A stretch of DNA of 36,773 bases. It comes from an uncultured Holdemanella sp. (lineage in GTDB: Bacteria > Bacillota_I > Bacilli_A > Erysipelotrichales > Erysipelotrichaceae). The notes below the pieces were generated by a model, which did not search any database, was not told the origin of the DNA, and saw only the letters and a program-made list of their open reading frames with translations. The number at the start of each line of letters is the position of its first letter. Position 1 is the stretch's first letter. Where the stretch lies: the NCBI RefSeq assembly GCF_934754935.1, contig NZ_CAKVJB010000026.1:1-36773 (forward strand), in the 5' to 3' direction. This document shows, in pieces, positions 30,131 to 36,773 of this stretch. The translations under genes and the position numbers were made by a program.

Positions 30131-30619
30131 CATCTCTTTCCGTTATAATCAAAATACTCGTTCGAATTAAAATATACCTAAATACCATTTTCTATCTAGA
30201 ACAATGTTCTTGAAGATAGATGAACTTTGGATTTCAATAAAGTTGAATTAAAATTTGTTCACATTATTATGATCATTATCCTCTAATATACCTGCTAAGA
30301 TTAAAAATTATTGGTTCCTATGGGTATCAAACTCCTTATGTATTTTTTATAGATTATAAATCGAAATTCAATGCTATTACAGTTCAATAATAGATAATAT
30401 TGTTCACTTCTCTATAGTTTTAATATACATCATCTTTTAAAAATATAAGTCTTATTAAAACTTATATTTTTTGATATCCTAAAAGGGTTGTATCAGCAAT
30501 CCCTCCTTTTTTATTTGTTGTTCGAGCCCAATATTAGCTATAAACCGTTTTGGGGTATATACCGCACCTAAAATTCTTGGAGAGCAAATTCACTTAACCC
30601 CATCCAAATTTATTGTGCC
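30131..30619. other. AT-rich gap with no gene
   Basis: No convincing ORF. Contains hairpins that could be terminators on the + strand: ATATAAGT/ACTTATAT near 30447-30472 with TTTTTT, and GGGTTG/CAATCC near 30486-30504 followed by TTTTTT. Possibly remains of deleted genes. Confidence 0.55.
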
Positions 30620-30906
30620 CCATAAACAAGTGATACTCTTTTATTGAGAAAACTTAATTCACACATAGAATCAGTAATAATTGAATTAATGTGTATCAAA
30701 AAAATCATTTTTGAATTTGCCACCATAATGATTGTTCTTATAGTTTCTAATATATAGTAATAAAACCATTATCACTAAAACAATACCACAGATGGCATAC
30801 ATTGTAGTTGAATTTAAAATATAGAATAAATAACAGATTACTGTACCAACAATAATCATATAATCTATCCGCACTTTTTTTAATTTAAGACGCCCTCTTT
30901 CTTATT
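30620..30906. repeat. Direct repeat flanking bacteriocin-like cluster, copy 2
   Basis: Counterpart of 27439-27742. Begins in the loop of the duplicated terminator hairpin and ends with GCCCTCTTTCTTATT. Shows a ~24-bp deletion at the start of the small membrane gene. Confidence 0.9.
30686..30890 (-). pseudogene. Decayed second copy of the two-helix membrane protein
   Basis: Same protein as 27505-27720 from TVICYLFY onward, but its ATG has become ATT and about eight codons of the N terminus are gone. A GTG (30874) could still start a 62-residue version, lacking a well-placed ribosome site. Probably inactive. Confidence 0.7.
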
Positions 30907-30965
30907 TTGTTCTTTTATAGATAACGCTATCTCTAATTCAAATATAATATAGATTTTAGAAATTT

Positions 30966-30991
30966 ACAATCTTTATTTTTATAAAGATTGT
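30966..30991. promoter_or_regulatory. 26-bp dyad upstream of first BlaI/M56 operon
   Basis: ACAATCTTTAT (30966-30976) / ATAAAGATTGT (30981-30991), perfect 11-bp arms with TTTT centre. Could be a BlaI operator or a terminator for upstream transcription. Confidence 0.55.
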
Positions 30992-31025
30992 TAAAATGAA
31001 TAAACAATTATATTTATAAAAGTCT

Positions 31026-31054
31026 TTGCGTAAATACATACGAGTTGCTATAAT
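31026..31054 (+). promoter_or_regulatory. Promoter of first BlaI/M56/peptide operon
   Basis: TTGCGT (31026-31031), 17-bp spacer, extended -10 TGCTATAAT with TATAAT at 31049-31054. Start expected near 31061, 16 bp before ATG. Confidence 0.75.
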
Positions 31055-31076
31055 GAATTTGGACGGAGGAACTTAC

Positions 31077-31442
31077 ATGAAATACATTCAATTTACTAAG
31101 AAGGAAAATGAGGTCATGGATATCTTATGGAAGCATGATGTTGCAATGTCTGCAAACGATATTAAATTAGCTTCCAAAGATTTGAGTATCAATACGATTC
31201 AGCAAACGCTACAAAAATTATTGGAGATAAAATATATCAAGGTTGCAGGAATTGGACAAAACAAGAAAGCAATCACAAGATTATATAGGCCAGTTATATC
31301 CGAAGCTCAATATGTGAATTCATTTATTGGCGAAGATACACGAGCAAAAATTTCAGCTTATTTTGTTGAACACACAGATGATTTAGAGATGATTGAACAA
31401 TTAAAGAATTTGATTCTAGAAAAAGAGAAAGAGTTAAAATAA
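31077..31442 (+). CDS. BlaI/MecI/CopY family repressor (first module)
   Basis: A 121-residue BlaI-type winged-helix repressor: FTKKENEVMDILWKHDVAMSANDI, then STNTIQQTLQKLLEIKYI recognition helix region and a dimerisation tail. These repressors are destroyed when the partner membrane peptidase is triggered. GGAGG is seven bases before ATG 31077; the frame upstream to 31026 is the promoter. It overlaps the M56 gene (TAATG). Confidence 0.88.
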   Translation: MKYIQFTKKENEVMDILWKHDVAMSANDIKLASKDLSINTIQQTLQKLLEIKYIKVAGIGQNKKAITRLYRPVISEAQYVNSFIGEDTRAKISAYFVEHTDDLEMIEQLKNLILEKEKELK

Positions 31443-32539
31443 TGCAATTTTCTGCATCATCTCTTTTCATTACTTTGTGCATCAGTTTTTTGTTGATTCT
31501 TCTGTTAGACATATTACTTTCATATAAAAAAAGTTATAAATTATTTCGGACAGATTTTATAACCGTGTTGATTATTGTTGTTGTAGTAAGAATGTTTGTG
31601 CCACTTGAATTCAAATTTACTAAAACCATTATAGTGCCCACAATCATGAATCCAATCATTGTACTGTTACAATACAAAATTTATGCAAATGTGCAAGTAT
31701 ATCAATTCTTATTATTGGTTTGGGCATTAGGAATTATATGGAATCTGATTAAATGGATTCGCGCAATTCAAATTACCAAAGACATGTACAAACGTATTGA
31801 AAATCATTCAGAACATTATCATATAAGAGATTTTATTGATAACTATCAAGAAGAAGATTATGCAGTATTAAGAACAAACTATGTTTCTTCCCCTATGGTT
31901 ATTGGCTTTAACAAAACTATATTGATACCAGACGTATACCTTTCAGAAAAAAATTTAAAAAATGTATTACTTCACGAAACATGGCATATTAAAAATCATG
32001 ATGTGTACATTAAACAAATCATTAATTTATTAGTTATCATGTATTGGTGGTTTATTCCAGTATATAGATTAAGAGACAAAATTGATTTGTTTTTGGAAAT
32101 GCGTGTGGATAATCAAACAACGAATTCATTTTCTAAAGAGAAAGTAATGAAATACATGCATACGCTTATAGAAATCCAAAAAAACATTCAAAGTAAAAAT
32201 GAATTCAAGGGGCAATCTACACATTTTATAATTCAAGATAATGCACATGTATTAGAATATCGTATAAATTATCTAATGGATGGAATGTATCGAAAAAAAA
32301 CGAATAGAATTCTAATGATTATCGTATTTGCACTTCCATTACTTACAAACAGCATTATTTTGGAATCTGAATTTAATCCCCCAAACGGAAAGGATATGTA
32401 TAATCAATCAGATATAGATAAGGGATATATCATTAAGCATAAAGACGGAACATATGAATTAGTATTAGGCAATACACATCTTGAAATATCAAATCCAAAC
32501 GATAATTGTTTTAAAGATGTTCCGATTATAGAGGAGTGA
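31442..32539 (+). CDS. M56 family membrane metallopeptidase (BlaR1/MecR1-like, no PBP sensor)
   Basis: A 365-residue integral membrane zinc peptidase. Membrane helices near 5-27, 37-57, 86-108, 190-208 and 290-308; zinc motif HETWH (178-182) with LEMRVD supplying the Glu/Asp ligands (219, 223). Instead of the ~250-residue penicillin-binding sensor of BlaR1 it has only a ~55-residue outer tail with DIDKGYIIKHKDGTYELVLG and ending KDVPIIEE. It should cut the BlaI partner on receiving an outside signal. Starts within the blaI stop codon. Followed 7 bp later by a secreted-peptide gene. Confidence 0.88.
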   Translation: MQFSASSLFITLCISFLLILLLDILLSYKKSYKLFRTDFITVLIIVVVVRMFVPLEFKFTKTIIVPTIMNPIIVLLQYKIYANVQVYQFLLLVWALGIIWNLIKWIRAIQITKDMYKRIENHSEHYHIRDFIDNYQEEDYAVLRTNYVSSPMVIGFNKTILIPDVYLSEKNLKNVLLHETWHIKNHDVYIKQIINLLVIMYWWFIPVYRLRDKIDLFLEMRVDNQTTNSFSKEKVMKYMHTLIEIQKNIQSKNEFKGQSTHFIIQDNAHVLEYRINYLMDGMYRKKTNRILMIIVFALPLLTNSIILESEFNPPNGKDMYNQSDIDKGYIIKHKDGTYELVLGNTHLEISNPNDNCFKDVPIIEE

Positions 32540-32546
32540 ATAATTT

Positions 32547-32765
32547 ATGAAAAAAATAATGATTATGTTAGTATTGATCATATCAATGAATATAATAACA
32601 CCTGTTTTAGCAAATGAAACTGAAGTCACTACAAATATTAATGTTACCATGCCATGCAAAGAGACACTTGTCTGGAAATTCAAAAATATAAATGGAAAAT
32701 TGTATAAAAGATTATGGAATCAAACATTGAACAAATGGGTTGGAGACCATTGGATTCCTTGTTAG
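32547..32765 (+). CDS. Tiny secreted peptide with two cysteines
   Basis: A 72-residue precursor. Signal peptide 1-22 (MKKIMIMLVLIISMNIITPVLA), then a 50-residue mature peptide with Cys37 and the last residue Cys72, and an aromatic basic stretch KLYKRLWNQTLNKWVGDHW. GAGGAG overlaps the M56 stop. A disulfide would make a large loop closed at the C terminus. As the last gene of a BlaI/M56 operon it is likely either the regulated output (antibacterial or surface-acting peptide) or the signal that M56 senses. Not recognised. Confidence 0.75.
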   Translation: MKKIMIMLVLIISMNIITPVLANETEVTTNINVTMPCKETLVWKFKNINGKLYKRLWNQTLNKWVGDHWIPC

Positions 32766-33104
32766 TAAATTTAAAATAGTTTTTCAATATCTTTTTATGG
32801 GTGGGAATTGACATAAGTTTACTGCTTATGTATATATTCAAATTGGTATCCCTCTCCGTCTTCATACAACGGAATCTTGGATGCCTTTTTATTTTTTAAT
32901 CATATGCATTCAATTTATAACTTTCTTTGAAAGGTAAATCCATCAGATAATCACAATCCATTTCATACTAAATCAACTGCAAAATTTTATCAAAAAATTT
33001 CCAAAAAAAGATAAAAACAACAGAATTTTATGCATTTTCTTGAATTGTTGTACCTTTATATAAAGTAGAAATAACAATAAAGTCCATTATAAACAAAATT
33101 GCTT
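32766..33104. other. Gap with short coding-like remnants
   Basis: No intact gene. On the minus strand two short open stretches look like ends of former genes: one ending EDGEGYQFEYIHKQ (stop near 32818) and one ending FKESYKLNAYD (stop near 32898). This precedes the second att copy, so it is the right part of element 1. Confidence 0.45.
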
Positions 33105-33358
33105 TTCGATTCCGACTGAGACCACCATTTGTCAGAGATTGCACCTAGCATTTGCCAGGTGCTTTTTTTATGCCTTGTTTAAAGCATATTCTTACATTAT
33201 GGTTATATTCCATATCTATATAAGCCACTAAAGCAAGTGTTTTTCTGAACAAAATTCGCAAAAAAATCGCAAAAAATTTTCAAAGCATATTAAAAACGGA
33301 TAGTAAATTATCCGCTTTTTTCATCTATTTCGACTGTTTTTATTTCCCTCTAAATCCA
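33105..33358. repeat. att-flanking direct repeat, copy 2
   Basis: Repeats 22282-22536: tRNA-Phe 3' part from the T-loop, CCA, terminator, AT-rich arm, the mob terminator and the end of the relaxase gene (12 codons). The relaxase homology is cut off at 33358. It is at once the right junction of element 1 and the left end of a decayed relative. Confidence 0.9.
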
Positions 33359-33366
33359 CCTTTAAA

Positions 33367-33531
33367 TCAGGTGATATGCTGAATGAAATATAATATGATT
33401 ATTATGATAACCACGAGAATCCCTACGACCAATTTGTATTTAGCATAGTCTTTCAATCCTTTGTTCACATCATTTAATTTTCGATTATCTTCATTCAATT
33501 TATTAATCATCTTTCTTTGTTCTTCTGTCAT
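33367..33531 (-). CDS. Small coiled-coil membrane protein
   Basis: A 54-residue protein from ATG 33531 (GGAGGTG eight bases upstream; the longer frame to 33621 has no ribosome site). Residues 1-30 are a charged helix with Asn/Lys/Glu (KLNEDNRKLNDVNKGLKDY), 34-52 one membrane helix (VVGILVVIIIIILYFI). Looks like hemolysin XhlA/holin-like small proteins; role unknown. Confidence 0.65.
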   Translation of the reverse strand: MTEEQRKMINKLNEDNRKLNDVNKGLKDYAKYKLVVGILVVIIIIILYFIQHIT

Positions 33532-33633
33532 ATACCATACACCTCCTCTGTTCACTATCACAGCAACAATCAAAGCAACCTGATCACAATCTAATAAACG
33601 TGGTCTAGTAACATCTGTCATACGACTTGTTTA

Positions 33634-34032
33634 TTAAAGCCATAACTTTCCAAGTTTTAATGTTCTTTTAATCACAATTAACATAATACAGATACCAATA
33701 AGTGCTAAGATTAACATCGGTGCAACACTGTAATCATAAAAACCAAAATAACAAATGCTAATCGAAATCAAGACCAATAACTTTATATATCCAAAGATTG
33801 CATTTTCATCATTAAATTGCCAAATATAAAATATTGATTTTTTATTATAAGCAACGTGTTTTTTACATAAATCGAAAAACAAACAATTAATTACGAATAT
33901 TGTCGATATGAGAAACAAAAATTTAGTATGATCGTGACAACTGAATAAATCAATTGAAAGTATGATCAAATCCATTATTAAAAATAATATTGTATATCTA
34001 TTTAGTCTTTTCGATAAATTTTCGTATCTCAT
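33634..34032 (-). CDS. Four-helix membrane protein, unknown
   Basis: A 132-residue hydrophobic protein with helices near 14-30, 38-54, 82-98 and 102-120, short charged loops and a basic end. AGGAGG about 11 bases upstream of ATG. Opposite strand to the neighbouring blaI/M56 genes; both could be cargo for self-protection. Not recognised. Confidence 0.65.
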   Translation of the reverse strand: MRYENLSKRLNRYTILFLIMDLIILSIDLFSCHDHTKFLFLISTIFVINCLFFDLCKKHVAYNKKSIFYIWQFNDENAIFGYIKLLVLISISICYFGFYDYSVAPMLILALIGICIMLIVIKRTLKLGKLWL

Positions 34033-34195
34033 CTTTAGAACATCCTCCTATAATCTGATTTAGTATTTCATTTTAAATGTGGATTCTTTTGCATATATTT
34101 GAATAACATGCATACACAGTAATAAGGAAGCAAAATAACTAATTACTATTTCCATATATTTTGTTCTTTTCAAGAATAACGTTATCTTCAACTAC

Positions 34196-34256
34196 AAAAT
34201 AACATTAATTGTTATTTTTAGCAATAGTTATTTTTATTTCTATTTGTTGCTATAAT
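34196..34256 (+). promoter_or_regulatory. Operator-like dyad and promoter of second BlaI/M56 operon
   Basis: AAAATAACA (34196-34204) / TGTTATTTT (34210-34218), 9-bp arms, 5-bp centre. Then an extended -10 TGCTATAAT (TATAAT 34251-34256) with weak -35 TTATTT at 17-bp distance. Same extended -10 as in the first operon; the dyad sequence differs. Confidence 0.6.
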
Positions 34257-34295
34257 TAAAAATAAAAGTTAAAATATTTATGGGTGAAAACATAT

Positions 34296-34664
34296 ATGAA
34301 AAAATTATCAAAAAGAGAAAATCAAATTATGATTGCATTGTGGAATTCTTCTGTTCCATTGTCTGCTAGTGCTTTAAAGAAGAATTTAGATGAAGATGTT
34401 AGTATATATACAATTCAACAAGTCCTTCAGAAATTACTTAAAAAAGATTATATAAAAGTAGATAGAATCGTTCAACACGAAAAAGCTCTAATGCGAGAAT
34501 ATGTGCCTGTAATTTCTCAAGTTGAATATATTACAAGTTTTGTAAATCAAAAAACATCTTTTGAATTAGCTTCAAATTTCATAAAAGAAACCGACAATTT
34601 AGATGCCATTATCGAATTAGAAAAACTTATAAATATCAAATTAAAAGAAAAGGGAATAAAGTAA
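34296..34664 (+). CDS. BlaI/MecI/CopY family repressor (second module)
   Basis: A 122-residue BlaI-type repressor, paralogous to 31077-31442: LSKRENQIMIALWNSSVPLSASAL and SIYTIQQVLQKLLKKDYI. GGGTGA is about nine bases before ATG 34296, and the longer GTG 34284 is less likely. It touches the M56 gene (TAA then ATG). Divergence between the two repressors is large in the recognition region, so each probably controls only its own operon. Confidence 0.88.
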   Translation: MKKLSKRENQIMIALWNSSVPLSASALKKNLDEDVSIYTIQQVLQKLLKKDYIKVDRIVQHEKALMREYVPVISQVEYITSFVNQKTSFELASNFIKETDNLDAIIELEKLINIKLKEKGIK

Positions 34665-35756
34665 ATGCAGTTGACCCTTTCATCGTTATTTATTACAATC
34701 GTTTTTACTGCCATTCTGATTCTTATTTTTAACACATTACTCACAAACAAAAAAAGTTATATGCTTTTTAGAACCGATTTTCTTTCCGTTCTAGCCATAA
34801 TTATAATTTTACGTCTGTTATTTCCTATTGAATTTAAATTTACGCAATCAATAGCAGCTGCACCGATTATGAATCCATTTTATAATATAATGCATTATAA
34901 ATTTCATTCATTTGAGATTTATAATCTACTTCTTTTTATATGGATTATAGGAATTATAATCAAATCCATTGAATATATCTTTTCAATATCTCAGTCAAAC
35001 AAAAATTATAAACTGCTCATTTCTAATTCAGTCAAATTAGAAACTAACGATTTAGATGCAGGATTAGACGCTTTTCCTATTTTTAGCAGTAAATTTTTAA
35101 ATATTCCTACTGTATTTACCACAAAAAAGAGTATATTTCTACCTACGACTTTATACACTAAAAGCGAACTGAATAATATTTTACGACATGAGATCAGTCA
35201 TATTCAACATCATGACGGTTTAATAAAACATATTATAAATTTTGTTGTGATCCTATATTGGTGGAATCCATTTGTATATATATTTAGAAATCAAATCCAT
35301 TTACTTTTAGAGATGTGTGCTGATTATAAAAGCACAAAAAATTTCAATGAGGAAGAAAACAATCAATACATTAGAGACTTAATAAGTATACAAAAAAAGA
35401 CTACTATTTATAATCAAGTGAACAAATATAGTAATTCGAATATTATTGATGAAAGTATAAAAGTACTTGAATATAGGATAAACTATATGATAGAGAACAA
35501 ATACAAGAAAAAAACCAACAAATTACTATTAGCCACATTGATTTTGTTTCCATTTCTGACAAACTCTATCATATTAGAACCTTCTTTCCCTGCTCCTGAC
35601 GAACATGAGTTATTATCAGAAAAAGATTTAAAAAATGGATATATAACAGTTAATAAAGATGGTACTTATACATTTCATGTCGGTAAATTTAAAGGTATTA
35701 TCAACAATCCAAAATCTAAAGAATTTAAAGATATTCCAATCATAGAAGGAGAATAA
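34665..35756 (+). CDS. M56 family membrane metallopeptidase (second module)
   Basis: A 363-residue paralog of the first M56 protein with the same helix order. Zinc motif HEISH (175-179) and LEMCAD (E216, D220). The outer tail again has DLKNGYITVNKDGTYTFHVG and ends KDIPIIEGE, so the short tail motif (NGYI...KDGTY...G...I.NP...FKDIPIIE) is conserved between the two while most loops differ. No secreted-peptide gene follows; a terminator does. Confidence 0.88.
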   Translation: MQLTLSSLFITIVFTAILILIFNTLLTNKKSYMLFRTDFLSVLAIIIILRLLFPIEFKFTQSIAAAPIMNPFYNIMHYKFHSFEIYNLLLFIWIIGIIIKSIEYIFSISQSNKNYKLLISNSVKLETNDLDAGLDAFPIFSSKFLNIPTVFTTKKSIFLPTTLYTKSELNNILRHEISHIQHHDGLIKHIINFVVILYWWNPFVYIFRNQIHLLLEMCADYKSTKNFNEEENNQYIRDLISIQKKTTIYNQVNKYSNSNIIDESIKVLEYRINYMIENKYKKKTNKLLLATLILFPFLTNSIILEPSFPAPDEHELLSEKDLKNGYITVNKDGTYTFHVGKFKGIINNPKSKEFKDIPIIEGE

Positions 35757-35808
35757 TCTTTCATTATCGCAAAATCATTTAAAAACTTTTAAAACTCATT
35801 CAAAGTGC

Positions 35809-35850
35809 AAAACAAGTACCACATGTAAAGAGTGATACTTGTTTTTTTTA
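35809..35850 (+). terminator. Terminator of second BlaI/M56 operon
   Basis: AAAACAAGTA (35809-35818) / TACTTGTTTT (35836-35845) then T-run. Confidence 0.82.
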
Positions 35851-36056
35851 TCCACTATAAACAGCTCACGTATATTTGTAAAAAAAAATTGATAATGAAC
35901 TTTTACAGTTACTATTTGAACCACATTTACAAAATCATACTCATGAATCACCTTATTATTAACTATATTTTCAGTATGATAAAACTCAATAAGTGTTTCC
36001 TCTAACCTTATTCCAACCTTTCCTTTTGAACCAGTTTATTTCCTCTTACCTAAATC
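35851..36056. other. AT-rich stretch without a gene
   Basis: No ORF of note on either strand and no clear structure. Confidence 0.5.
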
Positions 36057-36390
36057 TTATTTATCATCTTTACTTTTTAAGTAATATCCGCCATTTCTAT
36101 TCAAGCCACAATGTTCTACATAAATAATCAATTTTTTTATCCCTACTAACCGATGGTAAATTTGTTTGGATATTTCAGTCATTTTTATTATTGTGTTTAT
36201 TCCAGAATTTAGTTTTAAAGTTTTCAACATTTCTAATTCCAAATCTTATTGGGTCAGTTATCGGGTCACTTATAGAGTCATTTGAAAGAGTTTCGAAATA
36301 GAAATTGTCTATAGACTTAAACTTAGGTTTAACATCAGATACATTAAATATTCCAATTGAACTAGTGATAGCGATTAGCATTGCATCCAC
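36057..36390 (-). pseudogene. Frameshifted small winged-helix-like gene
   Basis: Two overlapping minus frames (36390-36175 and 36242-36057) read as one broken gene: the first ends ...SISDPITDPIRFG, the second continues KLNSGINTIIKMTEISKQIYHRLVGIKKLIIY...GGYYLKSKDDK, a probable winged-helix end. A shift near 36240 joins them. The repeated DPI/DSI linker DNA (36250-36281) recurs at 36628-36658. Possibly a former regulator or replication protein of element 2. Confidence 0.5.
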
Positions 36391-36477
36391 TAAAAAGCAT
36401 GCTATAATTCAAGTTGGCAAACGGATAACAAGCCTACACGAGTAAAAGGGTGGTTCGGACTAGACCATCTTTTTTTC
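36381..36477 (+). ncRNA. Candidate small RNA at right end of element 2
   Basis: Promoter TTGCAT (36381-36386), 16-bp spacer, extended -10 TGCTATAAT (TATAAT 36403-36408); start near 36415; terminator GGTGGTT/GACCATC (36449-36455, 36463-36469) with seven T. About 60 nt, placed on the opposite strand just upstream of the broken gene at 36390. Same placement as the candidate rep antisense RNA at 26325-26401. Confidence 0.5.
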
Positions 36478-36490
36478 AACAAAATAATTT

Positions 36491-36698
36491 TTCAATTCCG
36501 ACTGAGATCACCATTTGTCAAAGATTGCACCTAACATTTGCCAGGTGCTTTTTTTATGCCTTATTTATGCATGTTCAGACTTGTACAAGACAATCAAAGT
36601 TATTGTATTTGTTCCAAATAGCTTATCGGGTCAGTTATTGGGTCATTTATAGAGTCATAATTTTTCAAAGCATATTAAAAACGGATAGTAAATTATCC
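36491..36698. repeat. Broken third copy of the att region
   Basis: 36491-36567 matches the tRNA-Phe end plus terminator with a few changes (GATTCC to AATTCC, GACC to GATC), and 36659-36698 matches the later part up to the TATCC stem. Between them, 36568-36658 is foreign and includes a piece repeated from 36250-36281. Probably the right end of the tandem array. Confidence 0.82.
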
Positions 36699-36724
36699 AA
36701 TGTCATTAAGTTAAGAAATGACGA

Positions 36725-36757
36725 ACCATCCAGATACTATTGTCTGGATGGTATTTT
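36725..36757 (+). terminator. Hairpin with T-rich tail beyond the element array
   Basis: ACCATCCAGA (36725-36734) / TCTGGATGGT (36743-36752), perfect 10-bp stem, T-rich tail. No gene between it and the third att copy. Confidence 0.75.
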
Positions 36758-36773
36758 TATTTGAAGGCACGAC

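Noticed and set aside
27439..30906. Composite transposon
   Set aside because: The flanking direct repeats have no transposase gene and no terminal inverted repeats; they carry only a small membrane gene and part of a terminator.
31077..32539. Beta-lactam resistance regulator (blaI-blaR1)
   Set aside because: The membrane protein lacks the penicillin-binding sensor domain, and no beta-lactamase or PBP2a gene is nearby. Only the repressor/peptidase core is shared.
32766..33000. A minus-strand gene across 32680-32935
   Set aside because: Reading frames are short and out of register with each other, with no start or ribosome site; treated as remnants only.
36450..36764. A 104-codon + frame at the right end
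   Set aside because: It runs through the duplicated tRNA end and its terminator, has no ribosome site, and its start is inside the small RNA terminator.

Overview
This is a low-GC Firmicutes chromosome fragment. Family content (FeoA-FeoB fusion, a bile-salt-hydrolase-like Ntn hydrolase, an ACT plus UPF0210 gene pair, TldD/TldE, a dense tRNA array) points to a gut commensal, most likely Erysipelotrichaceae-like. That taxonomic placement is inference, not something I could test.

Region 1 (1-22300) is ordinary chromosome. On the minus strand an alcohol/aldehyde dehydrogenase operon (4805 down to 106) runs Fe-ADH, ALDH, an unknown protein, an ACT protein and a UPF0210 protein, ending at a hairpin terminator. 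Next to it is an Rpn-type PD-(D/E)XK nuclease gene (5361-6314) followed by two extra copies of its C-terminal tail. Then come YigZ, a small membrane protein and an acetyltransferase (+), the choloylglycine hydrolase (-), a split chromate-type transporter pair plus HAD phosphatase (-), FeoAB (-), and a divergent MarR-MATE efflux operon (+) with a clear operator. A nanE-tldD-tldE-sseB operon and cca follow on the minus strand. Two intergenic regions (6452-6585 and 9538-9668) look like small RNA genes of shared design. Seven tRNA genes (Arg, Pro, Met, Ile2, Ser, fMet, Phe) form one + operon.

Region 2 (about 22282-33104) is an integrated mobilizable element in the 3' end of tRNA-Phe. It carries a MobV-type relaxase, a small HTH protein, an oriT-like block of inverted repeats, a tyrosine integrase, a Rep-like winged-helix protein with an apparent antisense-RNA attenuator, an Xis-like HTH protein and a divergent XRE repressor. 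The cargo is a bacteriocin-like cluster (thioredoxin-like lipoprotein, secreted Cys-rich precursor, membrane protein) lying between two ~290-300 bp direct repeats, then a BlaI/M56-peptidase pair that leads into a tiny secreted two-cysteine peptide.

Region 3 (33105-36773) starts with a second copy of the att region plus the last codons of the relaxase gene. It holds two small membrane proteins, a second BlaI/M56 pair and decayed genes, and ends in a third, broken att copy. This reads as a tandem array of related elements piled up at one tRNA gene, the older one decayed. The Rpn tail cassettes, the duplicated BlaI/M56 modules with a secreted peptide, and the antisense-controlled rep leader are the most interesting parts.
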